64,000 nucleotides of DNA from Pyropia yezoensis (lineage: Eukaryota; Rhodophyta; Bangiophyceae; Bangiales; Bangiaceae): positions 27,554,063 through 27,618,062 of the forward strand of contig CM020619.1 in the NCBI GenBank assembly GCA_009829735.1. Direction: 5' to 3'. Made by a program: the position numbers and the translations under genes. Every line of letters starts with the position of its first letter. Within the stretch, counting starts at the first letter, position 1. Positions 32,370 to 43,568 of this stretch are shown piece by piece. The notes below the pieces were generated by a model that searched no databases, was not told the DNA's origin, and saw only the letters and a list, made by a program, of their open reading frames with translations.

Positions 32370-34225
32370 CAAAGAGGGGCGACAACAGAACAGGGCCACG
32401 CCGGCCAGAGGGGGGGCAACGCCAGAGGAGCACCCCCGCCGCGAGGGAGGGGTAGCGCCGCAAAAAAAGGCGACAACAGGACAGGGCCACGCCGGCCAGA
32501 GGGGGGGCAACGCCAGAGGAGCACCCCCGCCGCGAGGGAGGGGGAGCGCCGCAAGAAAAGGCGACAACAGGACAGGGCCACGCCAGCCAGAGGGGGGGCA
32601 ACGCCAGAGGAGCACCCCCGCCACGAGGAAGGGGGAGCGCCGCAAAGAGGGGCGACACCAGACAAGGGCCACGCCGGCCAGAGGGGGGCAACGCCAGAGG
32701 AGCACCGCCGCCACGAGGGAGGGGGAGCGCCGCAAAAAAAGGCGACAACAGGACAGGGCCACGCCGGCCAGAGGGGGGGCAACGCCAGAGGAGCACCGCC
32801 GCCACGAGGGAGGGGGAGCGCCGCAAAGAGGGGCGACACCAGACAAGGGCCACGCCGCCCAGAGGGGGGGCAACGCCAGAGGAGCACCGCCGCCACGAGG
32901 GAGGGGGAGCGCCGCAAAGAGGGGCGACAACAGAACAGGGCCACGCCGGCCAGAGGGGGGGAAACGCCAGAGGAGCACCCCCGCCGCGAGGGAGGGGTAG
33001 CGCCGCAAAAAAAGGCGACAACAGGACAGGGCCACGCCGGCCAGAGGGGGGGCAACGCCAGAGGAGCACCCCCGCCGCGAGGGAGGGGGAGCGCCGCAAG
33101 AAAAGGCGACAACAGGACAGGGCCACGCCAGCCAGAGGGGGGGCAACGCCAGAGGAGCACCCCCGCCACGAGGGAGGGGGAGCGCCGCAAAGAGGGGCGA
33201 CACCAGACAAGGGCCACGCCGGCCAGAGGGGGGGCAACGCCAGAGGAGCACCGCCGCCACGAGGGAGGGGGAGCGCCGCAAAAAAAGGCGACAACAGGAC
33301 AGGGCCACGCCGGCCAGAGAGGGGGCAACGCCAGAGGAGCACCGCCGCCACGAGGGAGGGGGAGCGCCGCAAAGAGGGGCGACACCAGACAAGGGCCACG
33401 CCGGCCAGAGGGGGGGCAACGCCAGAGGAGCACCCCCGCCACGAGGGAGGGGGAGCGCCGCAAAAAAAGGCGACAACAGGACAGGGCCACGCCGGCCAGA
33501 GGGGGGGCAACGCCAGAGGAGCACCCCCGCCGCGAGGGAGGGGGAGCGCCGCAAAAAAAGGCGACAACAGGACAGGGCCACGCCGGCCAGAGGGGGGGCA
33601 ACGCCAGAGGAGCACCGCCGCCACGAGGGAGGGGGAGCGCCGCAAAAAAAGGCGACAACAGGACAGGGCCACGCCGGCCAGAGGGGGGGCAACGCCAGAG
33701 GAGCACCGCCGCCACGAGGGAGGGGGAGCGCCGCAAAGAAGGGCGACACCAGACAAGGGCCACGCCGGCCAGAGGGGGGGCAACGCCAGAGGAGCACCCC
33801 CGCCACGAGGGAGGGGGAGCGCCGCAAAAAAAGGCGACAACAGGACAGGGCCACGCCGGCCAGAGGGGGGGCAACGCCAGAGGAGCACCCCCGCCACGAG
33901 GGAGGGGGAGCGCCGCAAAGAGGGGCGACACCAGGACAGGGCCACGCCGGCCAGAGGGGGGGCAACGCCAGAGGAGCACCGCCGCCACGAGGGAGGGGGA
34001 GCGCCGCAAAAAAAGGCGACAACAGGACAGGGCCACGCCAGCGAGAGGGGGGGCAACGCCAGAGGAGCACCGCCGCCGCGAGGGAGGGGGAGCGCCGCAA
34101 AGAGGGGCGACACCAGGACAGGGCCACGCCGGCCAGAGGGGGGGCAACGCCAGAGGAGCACCCCCGCCACGAGGGAGGGGGAGCGCCGCAAAAAAAGGCG
34201 ACACCCGGAGAGGGCGGCGCCGCGC
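32370..34225. repeat. 91-bp satellite array, second segment (about 20 units)
   Basis: The units are the same as in the array left of the retroelement and in the same orientation. A higher-order block of six units is visible. The rare marks GGCGACAACAGAACAGGG, GGGGTAGCGCCGC and CACGCCAGCCAGAG occur in the same order from 32371 and again from 32916, a period of about 546 bases. The last unit degenerates at about 34205. Confidence 0.95.
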
Positions 34226-34622
34226 CGGAGGAGCGCGTCGCACGGGGATTGCGCCGCCAGAAGGGTTCCTGCCAGGGGGGGGGGGCCAACGCGTGGCCAA
34301 GGAGCAGGCACTGCCGAGAGCGAGGGCGCAGGGGGGTGGCCGCCAGAGAGGGGTGGCCGCCAGAGGGGGGTGGCCGCTCACGGGGGTGGGGGTGTGGCCT
34401 GCAGGGCGCAGGGGGGTGGCCGCCAGGGGGGGGTGGCCGCACTCGGGGGTGGGGGGGTGGCCTGGCTTCGAGTCCAGGTACGGGAATCCAATCGAGTAAC
34501 CCTGCTCCAATCGGTCCCAACCTTACTTCCATCCACGGTTACTTACTTACTTGCAGCGACCACCCCTCTTTGCACACTGCATGAACCGGCCACGTGCGTC
34601 AATATTTTTACCACTCAACTTT
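34226..34622. repeat. Degenerate GGGGGGTGGCCGCC repeats at the satellite edge
   Basis: After the satellite, a short irregular tandem of GGGGTGGCCGCCAGAG-like units runs from about 34330 to 34470. The remaining 150 bases are unique and lead to the stop codon of the P-loop gene. No gene is seen here. Confidence 0.6.
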
Positions 34623-36050
34623 TCAACGAACAAATACATGGGCGGCGCCAACACGGTCACCATCTGGCGAGGCCGCCTGCGCCGCCCACCCCGCGGGCCC
34701 CGCCTTCGCGTCGACCGCCACCGTGGCGGTCCACCACCCCGCGGCGACACCCGTCCCCTCGCGGGCCCCCGCGGACACTTCTGCCCACACCCGCTCCGCG
34801 TCGGCCTGGACACCTGGTAGCTGTTCTGGCCCATACGGCCCGCCCGCGTTAGCAGCAATGATGGCGTGGATGCCACCACCGCTCGCCGACGCTGCGGCGC
34901 CCACTTCCATCTCGCCCGTCATCCGCGCCGTCACGGACGCGGCGGCCGCATCGAGAGTGTTCACCGTAAAGTGGAGGGCCAGCTTGCGATAAGCACCCTC
35001 GGGGAAAACTGCGTCGAAGTAGGAGAACATGGCCACATCTCGGCCGCTCGTCTCCACCAGCACGTTAAGGCCGCCGGCTGTAGCAGCCGCCTCGGTCACC
35101 AGCGCTACCCCCAGGACTTCTGCCAGCGTCCGGTACCGCGCAAAGATCCCATCCTTGTGAGCCGCGTAGGCGTCCACTGGGAGAGGGGGGGTGGTGCCGT
35201 TGGCAGCAGAGGCGATGCGGCCGCCTGGCCCCGCATACAGGCGGCGAAACTCGGCGGCAGCAACAGTGGCAACTAGGTGGTCCAGTTGGCGGAACCAGCT
35301 GCTTTCCCCGGTGGGCAGCCGCCGCGCGTCCACCGAAGGGTGGCCCGCGGCGGCCAGCGCCAATACCAGAACGTCGGGAAACCACGGTTGGTAGAGGGAC
35401 GTAGTCTTGCGGATGCCGTTCACACCCGTCACCAGCACAGCCCAGGGGCGCGCGTCGGCACCATCGGCCGACGACGCCGCCGCGGCTGCTGTTGCCGCCG
35501 CCACTGCACCGTCCCAGTTGCCTTCCTCCAGCACACGAGTCCACATGCGGCGGCAGGCGCCGTTCCGTGGGTCCCCCAACGGCCGGCCGCGGAGCAGACA
35601 AGCCCGCGCCTCTGACGCAGCCGCCGCCGTCACCGCCCACTCCTTGTGCGGCTGATGGGCCACTGATGCAAGAACCGCCCGCAGTCCAGCCCAGTCCACC
35701 CCACTATCGTCGTCGGCATCGCTGGCGCCGCTAACATCTGCCGCTCCAGCGGCTTCGCACAAAGAGGCCAGCACCTCGTCCAGCTCTGCGTCAGAAAACG
35801 GGACCCGCTCCGCGACCAGGCCCTTCAGCGAGGCCCCTCGCGAGTGACCCCAATCGAGCGCCGTCGAAGGGGCGGTTTCGACCGCCTCTGCGCTCATGAT
35901 GGGCAGTACAAGCCGAGCGGGTTGAAAGGGGGCGGCCGTGGAGGCGGGCTGGGCGGCCTGCCACCGCCAGCCAGCAGAAGAAGAGATGGCCCGGGGACGC
36001 CACCCGGCCGGCGCAAAGGAGACAACAAACGAAGTAGCTGGCCGGGGCAT
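34623..36050 (-). CDS. P-loop NTPase/kinase-like protein, probably organelle-targeted
   Basis: The 475-residue protein has a Walker A-like loop, GVNGIRKTTS, near residues 205-215, inside AVLVTGVNGIRKTTSLYQPW. This resembles the phosphate-binding loop of small P-loop kinases, with Ile-Arg in place of the usual Ser/Gly-Lys spacing. A later VLVETSGRDVAMFSYFD strand could be a Walker B or base-recognition region. The first 50 residues have no acidic side chains and several Arg, Ser and Ala (MPRPATSFVVSFAPAGWRPR), as in plastid or mitochondrial transit peptides. A second Met (ATG at 35897) precedes the acidic mature-type sequence and could be an alternative cytosolic start. I cannot name the substrate. 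The frame is single-exon, and a 123-bp MITE lies about 350 bases upstream. Confidence 0.7.
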   Translation of the reverse strand: MPRPATSFVVSFAPAGWRPRAISSSAGWRWQAAQPASTAAPFQPARLVLPIMSAEAVETAPSTALDWGHSRGASLKGLVAERVPFSDAELDEVLASLCEAAGAADVSGASDADDDSGVDWAGLRAVLASVAHQPHKEWAVTAAAASEARACLLRGRPLGDPRNGACRRMWTRVLEEGNWDGAVAAATAAAAASSADGADARPWAVLVTGVNGIRKTTSLYQPWFPDVLVLALAAAGHPSVDARRLPTGESSWFRQLDHLVATVAAAEFRRLYAGPGGRIASAANGTTPPLPVDAYAAHKDGIFARYRTLAEVLGVALVTEAAATAGGLNVLVETSGRDVAMFSYFDAVFPEGAYRKLALHFTVNTLDAAAASVTARMTGEMEVGAAASASGGGIHAIIAANAGGPYGPEQLPGVQADAERVWAEVSAGAREGTGVAAGWWTATVAVDAKAGPAGWAAQAASPDGDRVGAAHVFVR

Positions 36051-36394
36051 TCTGCTTGTGGGATGAGGGGGGTGAGAAGGCCGTCACGAGCGGCTGCGCA
36101 GGAGGGGATGTCCACGAGTGGATAGAAAGAGGCCAACGACTGGACGGGCGGCGGTGCGGGTGGCCAGCCCTGTGTCACACAGCCCCCACCCCCGTCCTGC
36201 ATGCCGTCGAGCAGGATCCCGTGCATGTAGTTATATCGGAAACTACGCGAGTTGAAGAACAGACACCACGTGTCAGAGCCAGACACAAGCGCTGGCAGTC
36301 CTGTATTCGCCAAGCCGCATTGTGGTCTGGCCGTGGGAGCTGCCCTCTATTTTCTGGTCGTCACAAGCTGGTTGTCACAACGTCAAACTGGCGC
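36051..36394. other. Upstream region of the P-loop gene
   Basis: This probable promoter region holds no supportable gene. It ends at the second MITE copy. Confidence 0.4.
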
Positions 36395-36517
36395 TATTGT
36401 GCGTCCCATAAAAAGTGGACGTGCACGGGTCCTGCTGTGTGGGTTTGATTGGTCCAGTGGCCGATATATGACATGATCACGACACGAGCACGTCCACTTT
36501 TTACGGGACGCACTATA
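36395..36517 (+). mobile_element. 123-bp MITE, copy 2
   Basis: Same length, ends and interior as the copies at 1783 and 48927. The left end reads TATTGTGCGTCCC and the right end GGGACGCACTATA. It lies between the upstream side of the P-loop gene and the 3' end of the second UBA-like gene. Confidence 0.85.
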
Positions 36518-36818
36518 CATCCAACCCAAGCGGTGTGGATTGGACATTACCAGCTGTATTGGATAGACCCAGGCAAAACACAAGAGCGAGTGCGCCGCGC
36601 CGGCAAGGCTAGCAAAAAAGCAAGGCAAAGCGAATACACACGTACGAACACCTACACAAGAGCACACGCAATTCAAGAAAACAAAGGAAAACCTCAACAG
36701 ACCACAGTCAAGAGAGAAACAACAAGAAAAGAAAGAGTACAAGAGCACACTGCTTGTCTCGCAGCCAGCCGCCTCAGGCCTAGACCCCGTCGGCAGTCCG
36801 CCACGGTCATCCAACGCC

Positions 36819-39800
36819 TCAGTAGTACGAGCCGCTCCCGCCCCCGTGGTAATAGTTGTTGTAATGCTGCTGGTGCTGCTGCTGGTGCTGCGCCTGCGCC
36901 TGCGCCTGAGAAGAGGTCAGGCCCGGCTGCATGGAGAGCCCCTGAGAGGTCATGCCCGGCTGCATGCCGAGACCGCCAGAGACAGGGCCCCCACCCGAAA
37001 GGTCCCACTGTTCGCCGCCATACATCATGGGCCCACCGCCATTGCCAGGTGGAGGCATCCCGCCTGGACCTCCAGGAGCGGCACCACCACCTCCACCGCT
37101 GCCACCATCACTGGGCAGCCCCCCGTAGCCGCCCATCCCTGTACCAGTCTCCAGTTCGCCAAACTTATCCCCACTGGGAACAGCACCGCCGCCGCCACCA
37201 AGGTAGCCGCCCCCTCCTCCATACGCCCCGTACATGCCACCATTGTTTATGGGTGCGGGGCCACCACCTCCACCGCCGCCATTGCCGCTGGCCCCCGAGC
37301 CGCCGCTACCGGCCGCACCGCCCAGAGGAAGTGACGCGTCGTACCCGCCGCTGGCCGAAAAAGAGCCGCTGCCATAACGCCCAACGGGGGCACCCGAGGG
37401 CTCCGCGCCGCCGCCATTGGAGCCACCGCCGCTGCCGCTGTAAGTGGGGGGGTACCGGTAGCCGCCCTGCGTATGTGGGGGAGGCGCCGGCATGTAGGCA
37501 CCAGGCGGGAAACCGTACGGCGCCATCGGTGGGGGATAGGGGAAGCCGGGCAACAGGCCATACGGACCCGCCGCAGCAGCGGCCGCCGCTGCCGCCGCCA
37601 TAGGGTCAAAGCCTCCAGGCCCACCCGTCGGTGAAGGCCCGGCGCCACCGCCACCACTCATGTCAGATGAGTCGGACGGCTTGCCCAGCCCACCGCCCAA
37701 GTCCTTGCTCCCACCGCCGCCAGTCAGTCCACCAGGGCCGCTGCCTCCGCCCAGAGGCGCGCCTCCACCCCCGGCGCCGCCCAACTCCAGCCCAGGCCCG
37801 CCGCCGACAAATGGGCCGTAGGGATCGTAAAACGGGGGCATCAAGGGTCCCCGATCGCCAACACCGCCTGAAGCAGCGTCATATGGGAACCCACCGCCAT
37901 AGTTGCCGACCATCGGCGGGGGGGGCATCATCCCGTAAGGAGGCGCGTAGCCAAGATGCTGCTGCTGCGGTAGCGGTTGCGGATGAGAGGTCGGGGCGCC
38001 CATCGCACCGCTGCCTGGCACCTGAGGAGGCTGCTGAGGCACGTGCGCGGGAGGCGGCGGAGGCGGCTGGTGCATGTGCTGCGGCGGCGGCTGAGACTGC
38101 TGCTGTGGCTGCTGCGGCTGCTGTGGCTGCTGCGACTGCGAATGTGGTGGTTGCTGCGACTGCGCCTGCTGGGAGCCGAGTGCCTGCTGCTGAGGCGCCT
38201 GGTGCGACGGAAGCATCTGCGGCTGCTGCTGTTGAGGCAGCTGATGCGAGGGAGCCTCCCGTGGCTGTGGCGCCCGGTAAGAAGGCTGTGCCGATGACGC
38301 CGACGCCGAAGGCGCAGCAGACGCAGACACAGACGCCTGCCCCCCCGGCGCCGACCCATACGATCGAGGAGCCTCTGTTGACGGCGGCGAAGACGACGGG
38401 GCCAGCGGAGATCGGGCCGCTGACGAGGCCGCCGGTGCCGCAGGGAGAGGGGCGGCGCTTGATCCAGTCATCGCTTCGGACGTAGGGAGCGTACGGACAG
38501 CCTCAGAAACCGGTGGCTCGACTGCAGCCGAAGCTGCCGGCGCAGGAGGTGGCTTGACCTCCCCCGGTGTCATGGCCGATGTCGCCGAAGCGGGAACCGA
38601 CTCAGACGCAGGCGTGGACCAGTTGACACCGCCGCCGTTAATGCCGCTGAGACCGCCCAGCGAAAAGGATCCGAACTGCAGGCCAAGCACCTCAGCGCTA
38701 GGGGTGGTTGCCGCAGGTGTCGATGCGGCAGGCGGTGCCGCCGCCGGCGCAGGCTCGCTCGGCTTCGCTGGCGCCGTCCCTTGTGGCACCATTGTCGATG
38801 TCGCCGTCGCCGCCGCGGGCGCCAAGGATGTCACACCCCATACAGACCCCGGCGCCGCGTCTGCACTTCCAGTGGGAGCCGCTTCGCGAGCCGGTGGGGT
38901 CGGCGAGGACGTCCACGCGCCAGACAGCGCCGTAGCGGCTGATTCGGCGGCCAGAGCCGACGACTCTTTGTCCACTTCTGATTCAGATCGAAGAATGGCT
39001 GGGCGAGACTCAGCCGCCTCGGCCGGTACAGGCGCAGACGCCTCGGCTGCAGCGGTCACAACATCAGGCTGGGCCGCCACCGCCTCAGCACTGCTGACAG
39101 AAGCGGTCGGTGGAACAACATCCAGAAGCTTACTGTCAGTTGCGGACGCCGCTGCCGTCGGTGCCGCTACCGCGCCGGTCGCTCCCATTGTCTGGCCCAC
39201 TGCCGCCTCCGGGGAAGGCGCCCCACCCGCTTCTAGGGCCGCCAGCCCAGCCGAGGGTGTCGCCTTTGGTGGCACAAGCTTGGACGGTGGGCCAGACCGC
39301 GCACTGCGAGGCGCCGCCTTGGGCTGCGGAGGCGCCCGCCGCTCTGCAGGAGCCGCAGCCTTGGCATATGACAACCCAGAAGCAGCCGCGGACGCGTAGT
39401 TGAGAGGAGCCGAGGGCCTCGGCACTGCCGCGCCAGCTGCACCGGCGGTGCCGGCACTCCCAGCCCCCGCTGTCGCTCTCGGATTCGCAGCCGTAGGGGC
39501 GTCGGCCCCCACTTTGACGCCTCCACCGACCGTCGTGGAACCCCAGCCGTTAGCAGATGCGGGTTTTGCATCATCACCGCCTGCCGCAGAAGGAAGCGCC
39601 GGGTCCGCCGCAGAGACCGCACCAGGCGCCAGACCAGGGCCCGCCAGATCAACGCCTGGACCGCCGCCTGCCGCCGTTGCCAGTGTATCGCCGCCTGTCC
39701 GGGGGGCACCACCGCCACCCGCCGCAGCTGGGCCGCGAACGGCGCCAGCGCCCGGCGTAGAATGACCCCCGCCAACGCCCGCCGGCGCAGGATACGATCG

Positions 39801-40402
39801 GGGGCCCCCGCGGGTGTACGACTTTGGAGGGCGTGCACCCGTGTCGTGAGCGCGCGGGTGGGGACGGCCTGTGTGACCACCCCGTGCAGATGAAGGTCGC
39901 GCGGCCGGCTTCTTTTTCTTGGTGGACACTTCGTTCCACTCCTCCTCTCCTGCAGCAGGGTCAAGGAAGGCAAAACACGTGTACAAACAACAATGGCCAT
40001 AAAGGCAGTACACAACACCTCACGTCAGCATCAGGTCACGTCGGCCACATCAGCGTGCAAGTCCGCAAGTACGCAGTACGTACAAGGTACGCATACGAAG
40101 CACGCACCAATGGAAAAGAGGCGACAGAGAAACAAACCGACAGCGCCCACAGCACACACATAAGAAATGCTAGGTCGCGGAATCAACGTACCACTCACGA
40201 ATCGCTCGATAGTGCGTTGCACGTCCATGCCATTGTCCTGCAGGACACGATGAGCCTCGTCAAACGGCACGCTGCACACCTCCATCACGCGGTCCACCTT
40301 TGCCATCACCGCCTTGCTCAGCCGCGCGTTGCGCCCCGTCGGACGGCCAGCAGCCGCGCCCCCGGCGCCGGCGCCACCACCACGGCTATTCATGGTCAAC
40401 AT
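36819..40402 (-). CDS. UBA-like, low-complexity protein (UBAP2L/Lingerer/GIP1-like), copy B
   Basis: Exon 1 is 40192-40402 and exon 2 is 36819-39949, giving 1113 residues. The 242-nt intron starts GTACGT and ends CTGCAG, again in phase 1 and at the same codon as in the paralogue at 2410-5479. The UBA-like domain (AHRVLQDNGMDVQRTIERF) is followed by EEEWNEVSTKKKKP. Conserved islands shared with copy A are NYASAAASGLSYAKAA, LQFGSFSLGG and the HYNNYYHGGG tail. Between them the sequence has diverged widely: it is rich in Ala/Pro/Ser, then Gln/Pro (about 38000-38260), then Gly. Such prion-like regions often drive RNA-granule assembly. The two copies face opposite directions about 31 kb apart, so they probably arose by an inverted duplication or later rearrangement. 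The function is inferred from the family only. Confidence 0.85.
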
Positions 40403-41561
40403 GGTGCGCCCCAGGGAGCACAGGGTGCCCGGGCCCGGTCTTCGGCGGCTACCAGAGACCACACCGGAAGGGGCAGGCTAGGGGCAGGCAAAGAGTAGAA
40501 AGAAGGCGCGCCAAACGTGAAGGGCGCGCGACGAGATGCAAGGAGACGAGAGTGTAGGATGCAAACGATGCAGGGCGGAGTGGGGTTGGGGGAGGACGGA
40601 GCGGCCCGCCGAGTCGAGTGGAGTGATGAACACACACCCAGTCACGGCACTCGGGGTGTAACAGCACCCGCAGCCGATGCGGGGGCGCCGGCGATCCTGG
40701 ACCCACACGTGCAGGGGAGGACGTGCAACAGGGGACACGGCGAGGCGGCGCGGTTCACGGGCGCGAGGGGGAGCGGTGGCTGTGCGGGGGGTGCGCTATG
40801 CGACAGCGCAACTCAAAAACACTGCACCAACACCGTCGTGCGGCCTGTGACACAGCACACGCGGGGGCAGGGGTGCGTGTGACCAAGCCAACGGCCTGGG
40901 CCTGCCCACCGCAAGGGGAGCGGAGCAACGCTGACGTTGGCCCAGTCCAGACATGTGACAGGGGGTGGAACAGTAGCCCACGCACCCTAGCACATCTCAA
41001 TAGGCATGCAATCTCATCCGGCACGAGAGGTGGACCACAATGCGCGGTGGCACGTGTAAGCAATCGAAAAGTGCATACATTCGGCTACGAGAGGTGACAA
41101 CAGTCCCCACAAGCTCGACGGGTGCGCAAGCGCTCGACCGCGTTGCTCCAGAACGCTCCATACATACTGTACGCTTTGGCGTATGACTGGTCGCTTTAGG
41201 CGGGACGAGGGGTGGAACAGCATCATCATCAAGGGTCCATGCCTGGCTATTTTTTACTCTTGCTCTTGACTGTGTCCGCGTGATATATGCGTGATAAAGA
41301 GTATTTCTCTCCCTCTCGAGGCGGGTGCGAGGAGCCACTCGTGCGCCCCCGCTTGCTCTTGGAGTCAGCCGGTGCTGGTGCGGCGGGGACTTTACCCTCA
41401 CCGCTGCCAGGAAGCCACCCAGCACCCACTCTGCACGAGAGCAATCTGTACAATGGCAGTGCCGCCACCGCCGCCACGCCCGCGACACTACGCCGACGGT
41501 GGCAGCGACGGCGGCACCGCCCCCGCCCGACACCCCTCTCCCCCCCCCCCCTTGTCGCGAC
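40403..41561. other. Intergenic: upstream of copy B and downstream of the bZIP gene
   Basis: The first part should contain the promoter of the UBA-like gene and the last part the 3' end of the bZIP gene. I see no further gene; the short overlapping frames lack domain-like sequence. Confidence 0.4.
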
Positions 41562-42497
41562 TCACACGCCAGGTAGCTCCACGTCAGACATGTCGTCGTC
41601 GTCGCCCACCCCTGGGGGCACACGGACACCTCCCACGACCCCCCCCCCTCCAGACGACGCCGCCGCCCGTGCGGCCGCCAAGGCTGCGCCCAGCCTTGCC
41701 ACCTCCCGCTCGCGGTCTTCCACCTCCCCCCGTAGGCGGTTGGCGTCGGCGAGGCTCTCCGCCGCCTCCGCGCGGAGCTCGACCACCTCGGCCACCAGCG
41801 CCGCCTCACGGTCGGCGGCGGCGGCGAGCTCCCCCTCCAGGTCAAGCATGCGCTTGAGGCGGCGCTGGCGCGACTCCTCGGCGGTTCTGCGGTTCTTGAG
41901 TATCCGCGCCTCTTTGCGCTCCTCGTCGGTGGCGTAGCGCTTGCGCTTGCGCAGCGCCGACGGGGAGAGCGGGGGGGGGGGCGAAAGCGCACCAGGTGGA
42001 GGGGTACCCCCACGGGAGCCAACGTCCACAGCGGCCGCGGTCGGGAAGGGAGCCCGCACCACCTGCGGAGAAGGGGGGGGGCGCGCGGCGGCGGCCGCTA
42101 CCGCCGCTGTACTCACGGCGGCTGGGGTGGCAACGGCCGCCGGTCGGGCCTCGCCAGCAGCACCAGCTGCTGCCGCTCCCCCTGGCAGCCGGGACTGAAA
42201 AAGAGCGGCGGCCCGCGCTGCCGCGGCCAGAGCCCCCCCCCCTCCCACGAGCACGGGCCTGGGAGGGGGTGCCGTCCTCGGGTGCAGCGGCGTGATCACA
42301 ACGTCCCCCGTCAGAGAGGTGGACATGGTCGCCGTTCGGACAGCAACCGGTTGTCGAACTGGGGGAGAGGGAGCGGGCGCAGCAGCAGGGGAAAGAGAGG
42401 CCGCCGCCGCGGGGGAGGGGGAGCGTACGACGCGTGCCCCCGGGCTAGCAGCCACAGCGGCGGCTGAGGCGGCTGCCGGCGCCGGGGGAGCAGCCAT
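41562..42497 (-). CDS. bZIP transcription factor
   Basis: The single-exon frame encodes 311 residues. The N-terminal 180 residues are low-complexity Ala/Pro. The basic region is at about residues 190-212, RILKNRRTAEESRQRRLKRM, with the canonical Asn-x7-Arg. A long heptad repeat follows (about 213-275: LEGELAAAADREAALVAEVV and on), so the protein should dimerise and bind DNA in the nucleus. The tail is acidic (GDDDDMSDVEL). I chose the ATG at 42497; the frame stays open upstream but has no earlier ATG. Among the three basic-region proteins in this window it is the only one with both a normal basic region and a zipper. Confidence 0.9.
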   Translation of the reverse strand: MAAPPAPAAASAAAVAASPGARVVRSPSPAAAASLSPAAAPAPSPPVRQPVAVRTATMSTSLTGDVVITPLHPRTAPPPRPVLVGGGGALAAAARAAALFQSRLPGGAAAAGAAGEARPAAVATPAAVSTAAVAAAAARPPPSPQVVRAPFPTAAAVDVGSRGGTPPPGALSPPPPLSPSALRKRKRYATDEERKEARILKNRRTAEESRQRRLKRMLDLEGELAAAADREAALVAEVVELRAEAAESLADANRLRGEVEDREREVARLGAALAAARAAASSGGGGVVGGVRVPPGVGDDDDMSDVELPGV

Positions 42498-43568
42498 GAA
42501 CGCGGTTGTCACAACGATAGTCGCCAGGCCGCCGAACGGCAGGCGGTTGCTTTCGGCAGGTGATGTACCCCAACTGTTGTTCGGCAGGTGTTGAATCCCA
42601 GACCACCGCCACAGGCGGCAGCCCAAACATTGACCTTTCTTCGGGAACTAAAATTTAGACTTCTATAACCAATGTATTCCTTAAACAGACAATCGTAACT
42701 ACATTATTATTACGGATTGTTTACTTCATTGACAACTAGCGTGCCCTTTCCAATGCGCGTTTAGATGAGGGGGGTTGGTCAAGTGTGCCGTACTATCTAA
42801 GTTCTCCTCATACACCCAACGGCGAAAGGCGACCGCAACAGCCGCTGCGGCCGCTCTCGAGGGGGAGTGAAAGAGTTCGCCGTCAGCGGTGCGTGAGAAC
42901 GAGTGGTAGCCACGATTACTGCCACGGTGAGGGTCACTTCGACGGCCACTGTGTGAGTCTCGTCCGTGTTCAGGTGCACTCGGAAGGAGGTACTCAAGCT
43001 TGAGTGCCAGCCCAGCTCCATCATTAGGCGCACGTTTGATGACCTCACGCCAGTAGGACGGCCGCTGTGACGGCCGTGGGCCTTCCATGGGGCCCTCCAT
43101 GAGCTCTCTCGTCTGGGTCCCCACGCCGGCGGCCTTCACCCCGACGGGCCTTTCCCCTTCAAAAACGCTCGGCTGTGCCGCCGCTACCCACTTGGCTTTA
43201 CTGAAGTGGCACGTTGGCGACAGACGATTGCCAGGCACGGCGGAGTGGTCCCAGTCAGTGAGAAGGACAACTGTCCAAATGAAGTAGTCTGCATCAGAGT
43301 AGCCGTGTATTTGAAATTATCTTGTAATGTCTGTGGTCTTTTGTGATTGAACATTTTTAAATGTGACGCACGGTCGTTGCTGTCGTCGCCGTGGACCGAC
43401 GAGGATGGTTCTGCGGGAGCAAGCCTTCGCGGGGGTCTTCGGCATCCACGCTGCCCCACCCACACAGCCGACCGCCACCCCTACACCCGCCGGCTCGTCT
43501 GTGGTGTCTGGGCTTGCTGCCCCTTCCCGGCTGGCGTGACTGGACCAGTGCTCCATCCACGAGCCACG
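42498..43568. other. Shared upstream region of the bZIP and RPL11 genes
   Basis: The two genes are divergent, so both promoters should lie here. An AT-rich patch (about 42640-42740, with ACATTATTATTACGG) stands out against the GC-rich background. No further gene is supported. Confidence 0.45.
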
